This document shows positions 1 through 11,577 of a DNA stretch of 64,000 nucleotides, one piece after another. Below the pieces are notes generated by a model. The model was given only the letters and a program-made list of their open reading frames with translations, was not told the origin of the DNA and did no database searches. Each line of letters starts with the position of its first letter. Positions within the stretch are counted from its first letter, which is position 1. This stretch comes from Nymphalis io (taxonomy: Eukaryota; Arthropoda; Insecta; Lepidoptera; Nymphalidae), in contig NC_065904.1 of NCBI RefSeq assembly GCF_905147045.1, positions 3,472,001 to 3,536,000 on the forward strand. The letters are read 5' to 3'. A program made the translations under genes and the position numbers.

Positions 1-779
1 GAAGTACCACGTAAATTGTTTCGGAGATTCACTGGAAGTTTCGATGGTTTTAGTCTACAGAAACTACATAAAATCCTAGATAATACATCTTCAGCGGAAC
101 TGCTAGGAGCAAGTAGTGGTCTATACGATAGCACAGAGGTAAGAGATAACCAAAGATTAATTCATTCTTTTGGTTGTTCAATAGAAAAATCGTCCAAAAT
201 GCCATTTATGAATCAATCCCCTCTGAATGCATACAGAAGAAAATATATAAATAATAACATTGATGTAATATTTGGATATACTACTTTGGCAAATTTATAT
301 AAATTAAAAGGCTTAGCAAAAAATAGAGAACTTCTGGAATATCTTAGTTACAATTTTCAATATTTACTTCCATTTGAAGGTGAGCGTAACGAATATGATT
401 CAAAATCATATAGAGAAATAAAGAAAGAAATATTAGATTTTTATTTTTTGAACGGTACTGTTGGAAAAAGAAGTTTAAAACGATATGCAAAGTATGTTTC
501 TGATCAACTTTTATATCCATTGCTTCGACAAGCTACATTGCATAACCGTGCGTCTCATAGCAATGTTTACTTGTATAGATTTGCTTTCAAAGGATCTTTG
601 AATATTGGTTGGCGATCATCGGTGCCGAATTTGAAATGGACGGGAGCAACATTAGGAGATGAAACGTGTTATTTATTCAGATGCAAATCAGAAACAGATG
701 TCTATATAAGCCTTAAATGCAATGAAAAGCACTTCATTAAGAAAATTATAAGGCTATTAGCGAACTTTGTAAAACACGG
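1..779 (+). CDS. Carboxylesterase, penultimate exon (partial at left edge)
   Basis: Frame 1 is open from base 1 to the donor at 780 (CACGG|GTAAGA). The first ATG-like start in this frame is not a start, because coding sequence continues to the window edge. The exon carries the degenerate Glu region (GYTTLANL), the long helical region, and the degenerate His region (GATLGDE) followed by CYLFRC. It ends in phase 2. Confidence 0.88.
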
Positions 780-1551
780 GTAAGAAAAAGACAATTTCTT
801 TATTAATACTCGAAATTATTGGATTTCTTAAGATCGACTACTTTGACATCTATTTGAATTTTTTAAGATCGACTATTTTATGTAATTTCATTTTGCTAAA
901 CAAGCCGACATGGCCTAGTGGTTAGAACGCGTGTATCTTAACCGATGATCGTGGGTTCAAATCCGGGCAAGCACCACTAAATTTTCATGTGCTTAGTTTG
1001 TGTTTATAATTCATCTTATGCTTGACGGTGAAGGAAGACATCGTGAGGAAACCTGCATGTGTCTGATTTTATTGAAATTCTGCCACTTGTGTATTCACCA
1101 AACCGCATTGGAGCAGTGTGGTGGAATAAGCTCCAAAACTTCTTCTCAAAAGGGAGAGGAGGCCTTAGCCCAGCAGTGGGACATTAACAGGCTGTTACTA
1201 CATTTTGCTAAAACCCTTAAAATTAAATAGTTATTTACATCAGTTGTATCGTGTGTGTCGTTATATATTTTGCAATTATCCTCTGGGGTATATGTACATA
1301 CAAGCCATTGTGTGTTATTGAAATTTACTAAAGTATTTTTTTTAAATAAAATAGCTTAAAATTTCTTTAGAAACCCGACTCCAAGCCCGAGTGACAATAT
1401 TTTGAATACTTTGCAATGGGTGCCATTAGAAAGAAATGAAAATTTGCAAGCGATGAATTTTGGCCGAAATTTTAAAATGATTGACGTGCCTGAGGAGAAG
1501 AGGAAATCTTTTTGGGACAGATTAATGAAAGAGTATTTCCGCGATTTCTGA
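1..1551 (+). CDS. Carboxylesterase family protein (type B), 3' part, two exons, probably catalytically dead
   Basis: This is the C-terminal part of a type-B carboxylesterase (alpha/beta hydrolase); the gene runs off the left edge, so the GxSxG serine region is not visible. Exons 1-779 and 1371-1551 join in frame (GG+A makes Gly) and give 319 residues plus stop. The join creates the usual NFVKHGNP-type helix, followed by the W.P....R..FW.....Y ending of insect esterases. Family members normally have GYTSxEG with the catalytic Glu; here the equivalent reads GYTTLANL, with Ala at the Glu position. They also have GAxHGDE with the catalytic His; here it reads GATLGDE, with Leu. Both triad residues in view are therefore replaced. 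The frame is otherwise intact, with good donor (GG|GTAAGA) and acceptor (TTTCTTTAG) sites, so it looks like a gene, not decayed sequence. It may be a non-catalytic esterase-like protein; a recent pseudogene is possible. Confidence 0.88.
901..1200 (+). mobile_element. tRNA-headed SINE (Metulj-like), full copy with target-site duplication
   Basis: The head is tRNA-like, with A box TGGCCTAGTGG and B box GGTTCAAATCC. The body ends with the conserved CAGCAGTGGGACATTAACAG and AGGCTGTTACTA. The 12-base sequence CATTTTGCTAAA lies at both 889-900 and 1201-1212, a perfect target-site duplication that fixes both ends. The SINE sits inside the last esterase intron (780-1370), same strand as the gene. The short ORF over 1000-1230 lies within the SINE and is not a gene. 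Confidence 0.9.
1371..1551 (+). CDS. Carboxylesterase, last exon
   Basis: The exon begins after the acceptor ATTTCTTTAG and completes the split Gly codon. It encodes NPTPSPSDNIL, a TLQWVPLERNENLQAMNF stretch and the typical FWDRLMKEYF end, then TGA at 1549-1551. These are hallmarks of the last helix region of insect carboxylesterases. I see no clear AATAAA soon after the stop. Confidence 0.88.
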
Positions 1552-1750
1552 CGACCGCTGCACAGCATATGTGTACACATTAACAAAAGTCATTCACAGG
1601 ATGCTAGTCACACTGGGCCTTCTTGAGTGCGTCCTTTTTTTTGGCTGGGTTTCAGTACTTGGCTCAACAACTGCATTTGTTAAGTTACTACCTTATTGTA
1701 AATGTCTACTCTTACACGTTTATTCATAAATTTTCGGTCGTCCCTTGCTC

Positions 1751-2040
1751 TTTTTTTATAGAATAGGAAGGCGGACGAGTATATGGGCCACCTGATGGTA
1801 AGTGGTCACCAACGCCCTTAGACATTGGCATTGTAAGAAATGTCAACCATCGCTTACATAGCCAATGCGCCACCAACCTTGGAAACTAAAATCTTATGTT
1901 CCTTGTGCCTGTAATTACACTGGCTCACTCACCCTTCAAACCGGAACACAACAATATCAAGTACTGCTGTTTTGCGGTAGAATATCTGATGAGTGGGTGG
2001 TAGCTACCCAGACGAGCTTGCACAAAGCCCTACCACCACT
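1751..2040 (-). mobile_element. A-tailed retroposon, family B, near full length
   Basis: Read on the minus strand it starts near GTGGTAGGGCTTTGTGC, contains GTGAGTGAGCCAGTGTAATT, and ends ACCACTTACCATCAGGTGG, CCTTCCTATTCTATA and an A tail. The same unit recurs many times in this window in both orientations. I do not recall a formal name for it; it could be a SINE or the 3' end of a LINE. Confidence 0.8.
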
Positions 2041-4140
2041 ATCAGGCTCTATTGTCTTATAGTCTTAAATAATATTTCTATATTTATTCTGATACGAAAT
2101 TAGCAATTACTTTTAATGATAAACTGTTATTTATGTTCTATTTAGTAATACCATTTCCATTACATTACAAAGCAACGCTGAAAGATTGAGGATTGATTAA
2201 ATTAGTTCATCATTGAGCACTTCGACTCCTCACATGGTAACATGTTACTTAAAAGCGGGTAACGTGGGTTAAGCCTGTGTTTTCCGTTCGATTTTACATT
2301 AACCAGGGTTCAGCCAGACTAATTCAATTGTCTTTACCGCGGCATCGTTAATATCCGAACGTCATATGAAACCGTTTTAGTAACGTCGACATTTATGAGT
2401 ATTAGCGACGGGATTATGTATGGAAATTTAAATTTGACAAAAGAATGGCTATTCTCTTTCAATATTGTATGTATATACTCTTTTTGTATTGTATATGCTT
2501 TTATAAGTCGGTATTTCACTAGATACCGTGTTTTTGTTTATTCTGAAATAGGTTGTGATTTAATGTATTAAGGTAAGTTTTGGGTCGCTTATAAACGTTG
2601 GATAATTAATAACGCTAATAAATAATTGAGATTACCTTACTACAGCTATATTACACTTTATGAGTATTACAAAAAGGATAATAATATTATCTGTTAAAAG
2701 GCATCTTCATTGAAAAAAAAAATCATATACATTATTTGATTCGTAAATATTAAGTATGAGAGCAGTGAACGGATTTATTAATATTTGTCAAGTCACACGT
2801 GGATTTTGACACGTAACCACATTGAGATGCGGAACCGCAAACTGCCAACAAATAGGTATTTGTGGCGCTGCAAATGATTGCATCCGTTTGTCATGGTGTC
2901 ATCGAGAAACGGATAACAGATAACAATGTAATTTCCATGAATATAAAAACTGTATTTCGGCCATGTTCATATGTAAAATACTATCTGAAATTATTTATTG
3001 GTTTTTTTATAATGTTAGGCTATCATTTATAATAAAATTATGAATGCTTTATCAAAAGTAAACACTCACATGTTTGATATTATTTTAACTTACCTTTATA
3101 ATAATTATCTACTAATTAATAAAATTTAAAAACTGACTGCCATACTATTCGTAGCATAAACAACTGGGTCTAGAAATATAAAATTTTAAGAAAATCGGAG
3201 GAAATATTGAAAATTATGGAAATAATTTTGAAAAAATTTAAAATACCGGAAATTCATGAAAGTTTATTTGGATTGTCATGTTTCAGGCTATAAATATGAA
3301 AATCGGTGTTTCTAATTATAAATAAAAGTCAATTGTGTCAGGCATTTTGGACAATTCATCCTCAAGTTTAAGTCTTTTTAGTATTTATTTATTTACGCAT
3401 TCAAGGTGACCGCAGTTACCGAAATATAAAAGAGTGGACATAACAGATATTTTTAAAGTCACTTTACAATTAGCCTACCGATCAATACATTCCGGTTGAA
3501 AAAATAGAAATTTAGTCCAATAACAAGTACAAGATACTTAAAAGGAAATAAGATAAAGACTTACTCGTCTGTTATAAAGCTGCAAATGCAAAACAATTAA
3601 GTGTGATAAAAAATCATCTAGTTGTATATTTAAATAAATAAATCTCATGAACGTAATAAACATTACTCAGAAATCCCTGGTACTGCTTCGACACAAACCA
3701 TCAAATATTCGATTAATTATCCAGTTAACGACATCAATCAGCTAATGGAGGTTTTATACCGCGGTCGGTGGTGTACTGTGGGCGACATGGTTAGTTAATA
3801 AAACGTTTTTTTGAAGCAAATCGGAAATATTGTAATGATAATTTCAATATTAATCTATTTACTGGTTTGTGTTCATAAGGCACCTTTCTATTCTGTTATT
3901 ATAATTAAATTGAACTTGGAGATAAATGAAGACATCGTTAGGAAATCTCCTAACTAATTTCTAACAAAAATTTGTCATTGCAGTGATTCATGAGGAAGGC
4001 TCAGCGGTATAATTCATTAATGTTTTGTGTAAATTGGCTGAAGATGTCGTAAAAAATCATGTTGACTGGGAGCTTTACTGGCGTGCGCCAAGTAAACCTA
4101 CGGAGTTATACGTATAATATTACGATATAAATGTTTTATA
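2041..4140. other. AT-rich intergenic DNA, nothing recognised
   Basis: There are only short chance ORFs and no exon-like splice-flanked coding stretch or known repeat that I can identify. Confidence 0.5.
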
Positions 4141-4144
4141 TAGA

Positions 4145-4400
4145 TCAATATTCTACTCGTGCGAAGCCGAGAAGGGTAGCTTATACATATATTATATATT
4201 AATTCGACACTTATGTAAATATAATAATTATGCTAATAATCTCGATCTCCAAAACTATAGTCCGATTGTCTTGAAATTTAGTATAGTTAATCCTTTCGCA
4301 AAGTAGTCGCTCATTATTTCATTAAGAACGGATTTCATGCGAATCTTATCCAAAATATTTTTTCTTTTAATTCTTATCCACCTGTATGAAGCCGATTCAC
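4145..4400. repeat. Degenerate lepidopteran interspersed repeat (unclassified, Helitron-like flavour)
   Basis: It contains GTGCGAAGCCGAGAAGGGTA and then AATCTCGATCTCCAAAACTA followed by a CCGATT..TTGAAATTT stretch. Phrases like these mark common old lepidopteran repeats. No termini could be defined, so the class is uncertain. Confidence 0.35.
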
Positions 4401-5029
4401 TAGTATACTAATACATGATAATATGTTATTTTTGTAATGTCTAACTGGATAAAGTATTAAAACAAAATACATATAACTTATTATAAAAGATATAACGCGT
4501 TTCGGAGAAGTATAAAAATAAATAAATAAGTTAATATAATATTATTATATAAAGCTCAGCTTAGTAGTTTAAAAGCGTCGTTTTTAATTTAGACTTAATA
4601 GTTGAAATTAAATTCAAAACCATTTAATAAAAATAAAAAAGTTGAAAACTACCAGGCTTGATCCTAATCTCATGGAGTTATTGTGTATCCATTTTTTGCA
4701 CAAGCTTTACGGTTTTACGGTTAAGGTGTCAGATTTTAGAAATATGTGGGAAAATGTGATTCGCTATTGTTCACTTTTTTTGAGTATACACGATTTGTGT
4801 GTTTGATTGGTTATGTTACAGTTGATAGTGTAGTTATGCTTTTATGGACCAGGAAATTAACTTAATGGACTGACCGTAATTAGCACAAAGTACTAAAGGA
4901 CGTATTGTGCGGTCTAAGTGGGTTTACGAGAGTTATGTTAAATAGAAATCGTAGTTAGGTGGGTTTTAGATTTTATTTGATACCTAACCTATTTGTTTTT
5001 GGTTATAATGGCAGGTGCCTGACTCAAAG

Positions 5030-5135
5030 AAAAGAACAAAGATTGAACAAAGATAGAACTGAATGGCGTCTCAGAACCGGATACGGAAACGTTGATTGTC
5101 CAGTAGCAAGATGGGTACAGGTAAAAGAGATACAT
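5030..5135 (+). mobile_element. Possible fossil of the RTE-type LINE C-terminus
   Basis: One frame reads NKDRTEWRLRTG, like the DR.EWR.RTR motif near the end of RTE-type reverse transcriptase ORFs. It is short and has no flanking homology that I can see. Confidence 0.3.
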
Positions 5136-5164
5136 TAGTAGAAAGTACAGCATATATTTTGCAG

Positions 5165-5700
5165 ATTTTTATTTTATTTTATTCATTAACTTAGAATCGG
5201 TAGGCAGATTGGAAAATGGGCCACTTGATGTGTGTGTATGTGATCAGCACTGCAAGAATTATTAACCATCGTCAATGCACCATCAACCTTGGGAACTGAG
5301 ATATATTATATCTGTTGTTACATTGACTAACTCCACTATTAAACTGGCATTGAACAATACTTAACTGGTGGTAGGACTTTGTGCAAGCTCGTCTGGGTAG
5401 GTACCACTCACTCATCAGATATTCTACCGCAAAACAGCAACACTTGATATTGTTGTGTTCCGGTTTGAAGGGTGAGTGAGCCAGTGTAATTACAGGCACA
5501 AGGGACATAAAATCTTAGTTCCCAAGGTTGGTGGCGCATTGGCTATGTAAGCGATGGTTGACATTTCTTACAATGCCAATGTCTAAGGGCGTTTGGTGAC
5601 CACTTACCATCAGGTGGCCTATATGCTTGTCCGCCTTCCTATTCTATAAAAAAAACGCATTAAGTATTGCTGTTTGCGTGAGAATATGTTACGATATGAT
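5165..5700 (-). mobile_element. Old, diverged family B retroposon, split by a younger insertion
   Basis: The left part (about 5165-5363) matches the minus-strand family B sequence with many substitutions, for example ATGGGCCACTTGATG and CCATCAACCTTGGGAACTGA. It breaks at AACAATACTTA. The expected continuation TTAAGTATTGCTGTTTGCG..AGAATAT resumes at about 5660, after the younger copy at 5364-5655. Confidence 0.65.
5364..5655 (+). mobile_element. Young family B retroposon inserted into an older copy of itself
   Basis: It runs from ACTGGTGGTAGGACTTTGTG to CTATTCTATA plus an A tail. It is nearly identical to the copy at 59509-59806, including the GGGCGTTTGGTGACC variant, so the two belong to one recent subfamily. 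It lies antisense within the older copy. Confidence 0.85.
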
Positions 5701-6645
5701 ATAAGACAATAATGATAAGAGGTATATATTTGATATTTAGAAAAAGTAGATGTTCATATATCAATCATAAATCAAATGGAGGGTAATATCTGTGATAATG
5801 TTTATTACAGGCGAAAATGAAATGAGAAAAGCTTGATGATTCAGCACATTTAATTAACCATTTATCATAATTTATTTTATATGTCTGGGGCTTACGTTAA
5901 CACGTTTTATTTTAATAAGAAAAAACAATTGCAAGATTTCAAATTATTATATTAAAATGTTGATTAATATATTATGGACCTTTAAAAGGCTATTTATGAT
6001 ACTTTGTTTTATGTTAATTTGAAAACATATAAATCACAAAATAGTGGATTGGAACAGAACGCAAACTCGATGCCTGAAGGAATTTTCTACAAGCCAACCT
6101 TTAGGCACATAATAAATACATGACAGCGGCACTACAACAATTATAAATATAAGTATATTTCAATAAAGATCGGTCATATATTTTATTTTGATTTGTAAAC
6201 GTATAAGGCAAAAATATAGATCGATTTGAAAATAACTTTTGTGGTGATCTTACATCCGGATTTTAATATAAAAGAGATAAAGATGTTTTTTATTTCATTC
6301 AATGAAAATCCAAAGAAAATGTGGCAATTTATAACATCATCACACCAGATCAATAAAGTCGCAAGCACTGTTTGATTGAAAAATAGTTAAGTGTTTTTTT
6401 TATTACTTGATAATATAATTAATAATTTCAATCTCTTACGACAGTTGAAATAATATAAGAATAAACTTTTTGCAGTGAATTTTAATATATAATATATTAG
6501 ACTAAATATTTCAATAATCAAAAACTTAGATTCTTTACTTTATAATAATGTTATTAAATGATATACTAGATACTAATATCTTCTTTTTTTATTATAAATG
6601 TATCCTAAGAGATAGAACAAGTGAATATTCAACATAAAGTCAACA
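5701..6645. other. AT-rich intergenic DNA, nothing recognised
   Basis: No repeat family or coding exon was recognised in this stretch. Confidence 0.5.
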
Positions 6646-6651
6646 TTTTCC

Positions 6652-7384
6652 CCTCTTCCCTCCCTCTGTGGTACTCCGCTGGTGATGCAAAGCAAAATCG
6701 CCATGCTGGGGATTGACGTTCGCTGCGACCTTAGTCCAAGGGATTACATCGAGGCTGTTATAAAAACAGCTTCACGGAAACTCGAAGTTCTGAACAAGGT
6801 GCGGCGCTTTTTCACGCCATAACAACTGTGCCTGCTGTACAAAACACAGGTACGGTCTTGCGTGGAATATTGCTCGCACCTTTGGGATGGCTCCGCTAAG
6901 TACCTACTTGAGGCCTTGGACCGGTTGCAGCGACGTGCCGTACGCATTATTGGCGACGTAAAGGTCACAAACACCCTTGAACCTTTACAATTGCGTCGTG
7001 AGATAGCAGCACTGAGCGCTTTCTATCGACTGTATCACGGCGAGTGCTCTGAGGAGCACTCGCCGTGCTCGCGAGCTGGTTCTCGATGTCACCGCCTAAC
7101 TGTGACATCAATTCCATCGCGAACAAAGAAATTTGGCAACTCCTTTCTTTGTCGCACTTCCAAAAAATGGAATTCCTTACCAGCTCACGTATTCCCCTCC
7201 TCTTACAACCCGGGTTCCTTCAAACGAGGCGTGAAGAGGCATCTTGCGGGCCGGCAAGGCGAAGGCGGCTAGTGCAGAACGTTTTTCCCGTCTGTACTGG
7301 CCGTCGTCGCGTTTGGACTCTACTACCACTTACCATCAGGTGGAGTAGAGTCATTTGCCCTCCCGGCGAATATAAAAAAAAAAA
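6652..7384 (+). mobile_element. 5'-truncated Jockey/CR1-type LINE, 3' end of ORF2 and UTR
   Basis: The frame starting near CCT CTT CCC encodes the post-catalytic end of a non-LTR reverse transcriptase: GIDVRC, ASRKL.VLNKVRRFF, EYCSHLWDGSAKYL, LDRLQRRAVRIIGD and FKRGVKRHLAGRQGEGG, then stop. Family members in Lepidoptera show the same EYCSHLW and FYR..HGECSEE motifs. A TAA interrupts it at FFTP*QLCLL (the copy at 18.4 kb has CAA). A segment near 7054 is replaced by an inverted duplication. The 3' UTR has a GGACTCTACTACCACTTACC hairpin and an A tail. Confidence 0.85.
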
Positions 7385-7604
7385 TATGGGTTTTATTATT
7401 TTTGTGGAGTCTTTTATAACTGATTGTGATTCAAATAGTCTGTGTTGAATATTTGAAACGAAAATAGTGGCGTCTATCGATGCACACCATATTTATAATA
7501 AAGAACGGATAAGTGCTATCAAGATGACCTAGTTCGATATATCGCTACACGAGAAAACCCTATTTCCATAATGCATTACCGACAAACTGATCGTTGCTCA
7601 TTAC

Positions 7605-7734
7605 AGGCAAGGCGAAGGCGGCTAGTGCAGAACATTCTTCGCGACGGTACTGGCCGTCGTCGCGTTTGGACTCTACTACCACTTACCATAAGATGGAGTA
7701 GAGTCATTTGCCCTCCCGGCTAATATAAAAAAAA
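7605..7734 (+). mobile_element. Second LINE copy, 3' end only
   Basis: It starts at CAGGCAAGGCGAAGGCGGCT and runs through the stop codon, the 3' UTR with CTCTACTACCACTTACC, and CCCTCCCGGC to an A tail. It lies about 220 bases downstream of the longer copy in the same orientation. Confidence 0.8.
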
Positions 7735-8749
7735 CATTTATTTTTATGTACTTAATCTCCAAATAAATTAAAGAAGATAGATCTAATAGATCTAATTCTT
7801 TTTTTAGTAGTGACAGATTTCCGTGGTAAATTAACTTTCTACATGTTCAAAGCTGCCAATAATCTTTTGAAGTTTATGTATCCTAGATATGGAGCGTAAA
7901 GAAGGTTCGATAAAATACATTAAAAAAGCAAAATATAATTAAAAGTATCTAATAATATTACATGTGATATTATGGAACATATATATCAGAAATGGTTTGG
8001 CTCAAATTTTGTATTTGAGTAAGGTTTTGCTTTCTAAGTTGATACATAGTTTTCTTTCATAAAAACACAATTTTTCACAAAAACAACTTATAAATATATT
8101 TATTAGAACCGCGCGAAGCTCGCCAGGTACTACAATATTTTAATATTGCAACTGGACATGTGTGATAGTTTAAAAAGATAAGAAAATACGATTGATTCGA
8201 ATCTTATAAGTTTTTTCCATTTTCTTGGTGTTTGGAATTTTGTGTTTTTCTTCAACGCCAACGTCACGTCACAATGCCAACGTCCACATTGCAAACATTC
8301 AAATGTATAGAGGTAACCATTGGTGTCGGTTGAAGTATTAAATATATTACAAACACGAAAATGTAATCGGATACGATGTATTGTAATACATTTTAAAGTA
8401 AATCGGGGTACTATTCTCGGATTAACCAGATAGTTTTTGTTGACCTGCTAGATTGAAAGGAGTTACGTGACTCAATCGGTTCGCTGTTCATTCGTGCCTC
8501 TCTACAGTAAACCTAGTTAAAACGAACAACAGAATCGGTTTGCACGGTTTTTACTTTCATTTTGTTTTCTTGGTATATTTGTAAAAAAAGGTTTTACCTT
8601 AAAGACTAACAAGGAATGGTAGATTCTTATATGTATAATATCGTAAAAGGCTTGATCATTTCTTTGTAAGTGAGGAATAAACGTATTTATGTTATAAAAG
8701 CGAAAGTTGTTTGTTTTTTGTCACAACTAAATCACTGAACCGATTTGGG

Positions 8750-8792
8750 ATTTGGTTAAAGCCATATAAATAATATATGGCTTTAACCAAAT
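8750..8792. repeat. Perfect 18-bp inverted repeat (hairpin)
   Basis: The arms ATTTGGTTAAAGCCATAT (8750-8767) and ATATGGCTTTAACCAAAT (8775-8792) are exact complements around a 7-base loop. Confidence 0.9.
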
Positions 8793-9438
8793 ATATATAA
8801 GTTATGTACGCAAAAAATCAACGAGGGCAGAGTCGCGGGATACAGCAACAACTTTTTCGTTTTAATTGAAGGCTAGAACTTTATATTTTGTTCTAGGGAG
8901 TGATTAGTTAAATAATGCTGTGTCTTCTTCTTTCCAATGCCAAATAACTAAACAACCTCTAAACGACGTATATTTGGCCGTTTAAATGCGGCCGTTTTGA
9001 AAAAGATATGACTTTGTTATAGCTATTTTAATTGGTCATATTAATTTATGACACTTTACTTATTATAAGATTGTAGAAACTCACCGACACCAGTTTACAT
9101 AGCGGCTATGTGTGGAACGTCAGGATTGGCACGTTTTGTCGACAGTTCACATCCCTTACATTGATCAAAGAGCTACGTATGATGCTCAAAAGGGTTGAAA
9201 ACTCTGTGTTTTCTTTTGCGCAATTTATTTATTTATGGCTGTTGTTGTTCCTGTCAGGCTCACTCTTATAATAATGTTATTCATTAGAAGCTTATGAATG
9301 TACAGGAGGATCTCTCTTAAAGAAAGTTTTATCTGATATTTTTACTATTTTTGTTGGGCCCAGAGCTTTTGTCAATCCCGTCATTACACTTAATAATTAT
9401 TAATAATAATTAATATATACTTTATTATACACCACAAA

Positions 9439-9477
9439 TATAAAATAGATAACGGTCAATCCGTTATCTATTTTATA
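9439..9477. repeat. Perfect 17-bp inverted repeat (hairpin)
   Basis: The arms TATAAAATAGATAACGG (9439-9455) and CCGTTATCTATTTTATA (9461-9477) are exact complements around a 5-base loop. Confidence 0.9.
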
Positions 9478-10279
9478 ATTATATATATTATGTTAATAAT
9501 TAGCCATCTATTCCTAGAAATCCAATCTGAGAGATTTAAAAAAATATCATTTGGTTAGTGGAGCAGCCATAAACTTACATACAAATATTTACACACTTAT
9601 ATTTAATACACATATATAAAATAATATATTTATATATTACTATTAAATATTAACAAATATTTTAAGATATTAAAATAATACAAAACAATGAAAGTAAATA
9701 AAGTCGTCTAAATTATTAGTCAATAGTAATAATCGTTTTTGAATATATAAAATGATATCGATTTTATTATGCTTTTTGAAAGAAAGAATGAATTTAGTTT
9801 AGAAGTCAAGTATTTGACTTCAAAATATAAAAATCTCTTAGGTACCTGTATTGTCAGAAGCATTTTCTAAATTTTAAAATTCTTAAGAACACGTAGTTTA
9901 ATAAAATACGGGGCTGCCCAGCGATTCGATAGTGACCCCTTGGGCTCTAGTCGTATCCACTCCAAGCTCGAGCTTAACACTTAGTTGGAGCGGAAAATAG
10001 GAATATTAGCAATGCATTGGAAAACATACATCGCAAATACAAAAATCAAACTACATACCAACAAGATTAACAATTTATTAATTTACATCTGTTCATTTTA
10101 AAATTAATATCTAAACAAAGGTAATAAAGATATTTAGATATTAATTCAAGTTTTAATTTTTTTTTTATTAAAATGTTTCACATTTGAGACCGAACGAAAA
10201 AGGCCACGTTGATAACCTCCTTCTTTTTTATCGTAAATACACATGTTGCGTGAAATCAATTAATGTCATTTATATGCAT

Positions 10280-10585
10280 AAAGCCGAGATGCCCTAGTGG
10301 TTAAAACGCTTGAATCTTAACCGATTATAATGGGTTTAAACCCGGGCAAGTACCACTGAATTTTCATGTGCTTAATTTGTGTTTATAATTAATCTCGTGC
10401 TTGACGGTGAAGGAAAACGTCGTGAGGAAACCTGCATGTCTTTAATTTCATTGAATTTCTGCCACATTTGTATTCTAGCAACCCGCATTGGAGCAACGTG
10501 GTGGAATAAGCTCCAAACCATCTCCTCAAAAAGGAGAGGAGGCCTTAACACAGCAGTGGGACATTAACAGGCTGTTAAAAACAGG
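10280..10585 (+). mobile_element. tRNA-headed SINE (Metulj-like)
   Basis: The head is GCCGAGATGCCCTAGTGG, the B-box region is a mutated GGGTTTAAACCCGGG, and the body runs to CAGCAGTGGGACATTAACAG. TATATGCAT lies at 10271-10279 and again at 10586-10594, a probable 9-base target-site duplication. Confidence 0.85.
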
Positions 10586-11577
10586 TATATGCATTTTAAC
10601 CAAATTTTATTTTTAAAATATATAGCAAAATTGCATCCAAATATGAACGTTATTTTTTTAAAAATATTTATTAAGCATTTCGAACATTGCTATTGTTATT
10701 ATTGTGTCGCGTTTAATTTCCAATTTTAAGTGTGAACTGTTACGAGAATGCTCAACCCTGTCTAGTAAACCGCATGGCAGGGCGCGGTAACACGATTGTT
10801 GTTATAGCTTACAGCACACATCACACAGGCATTATGTAAAAACACTGTAACAGTTTCCGTTTCATTTTTTCCTGTCACTGTGGGTGAAGTGATGACCAAA
10901 TTAACGTGGAAAATAATTAAATATTGTTTTAACTATATTTTAAATTATCAGCAAGCTTTTGTTCATTGTTATATAATTTTTAAGAATACGAAGATATTTT
11001 TTTAAAGCTTTTTTTTATTTCTTGCTTAAATTTCTCATATTCTTTTAGTGTTATAAATAATTAATAATTGATCTTAGATTAAGAAAAGAGTCACAATGTT
11101 TTTAAATTACAGTAGGTAAGTCTATATCTCGGTAGCCTACTCGTAAGTACTTACAATTATTAGTATAAGTATTTAATTATTAGTATTAGTATAGATGACA
11201 ATTAAAAATTTTGGGCACGCATTTTTTATATAAATGCTGAGTTTCCTTATAACCTATAATTATATAACCTTTATTATTTGCTCTCAAAGCCCCTTTTTTA
11301 GTATATAACACCTGTGTTTGTTCTATTTCAAACAAAACGGTCTATGAAATTTGTGGTATTAAAAAAAAACTTTATACTAATTGTAAGTCTTCCAATGTCG
11401 CTTGGCTAAACGATTTATTAAATTGATGATTATATGAAAAGATTTTACGCCTCTAATACATAATGTGATCTAGTTTAGTTTATCTTTAAGATATTATTAG
11501 CTCCCTTTTTCGGAGGGGTTTTTAGTAATTTACAAATTCGCCGTATTTAAGTCTTTAGGATTAATTAAGAGATTTTT

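Larger units (their letters stand above)
7735..10279. other. AT-rich intergenic DNA with two hairpins
   Basis: No gene was seen. A degenerate repeat-like end (GCGCGAAGCTCGCCAGGTAC) lies near 8110, and AACGAGGGCAGAGTCGCGGG near 8820. Two perfect hairpins are listed separately. Confidence 0.45.

Noticed and set aside
901..975. Functional tRNA gene
   Set aside because: A and B boxes are present, but they belong to a repeated SINE head with target-site duplication.
1000..1230. ORF of 76 codons
   Set aside because: It lies within the SINE body; similar ORFs occur in other SINE copies.
1865..2062. ORF of 65 codons, also found at 53.6 kb
   Set aside because: It is the family B retroposon read in antisense.
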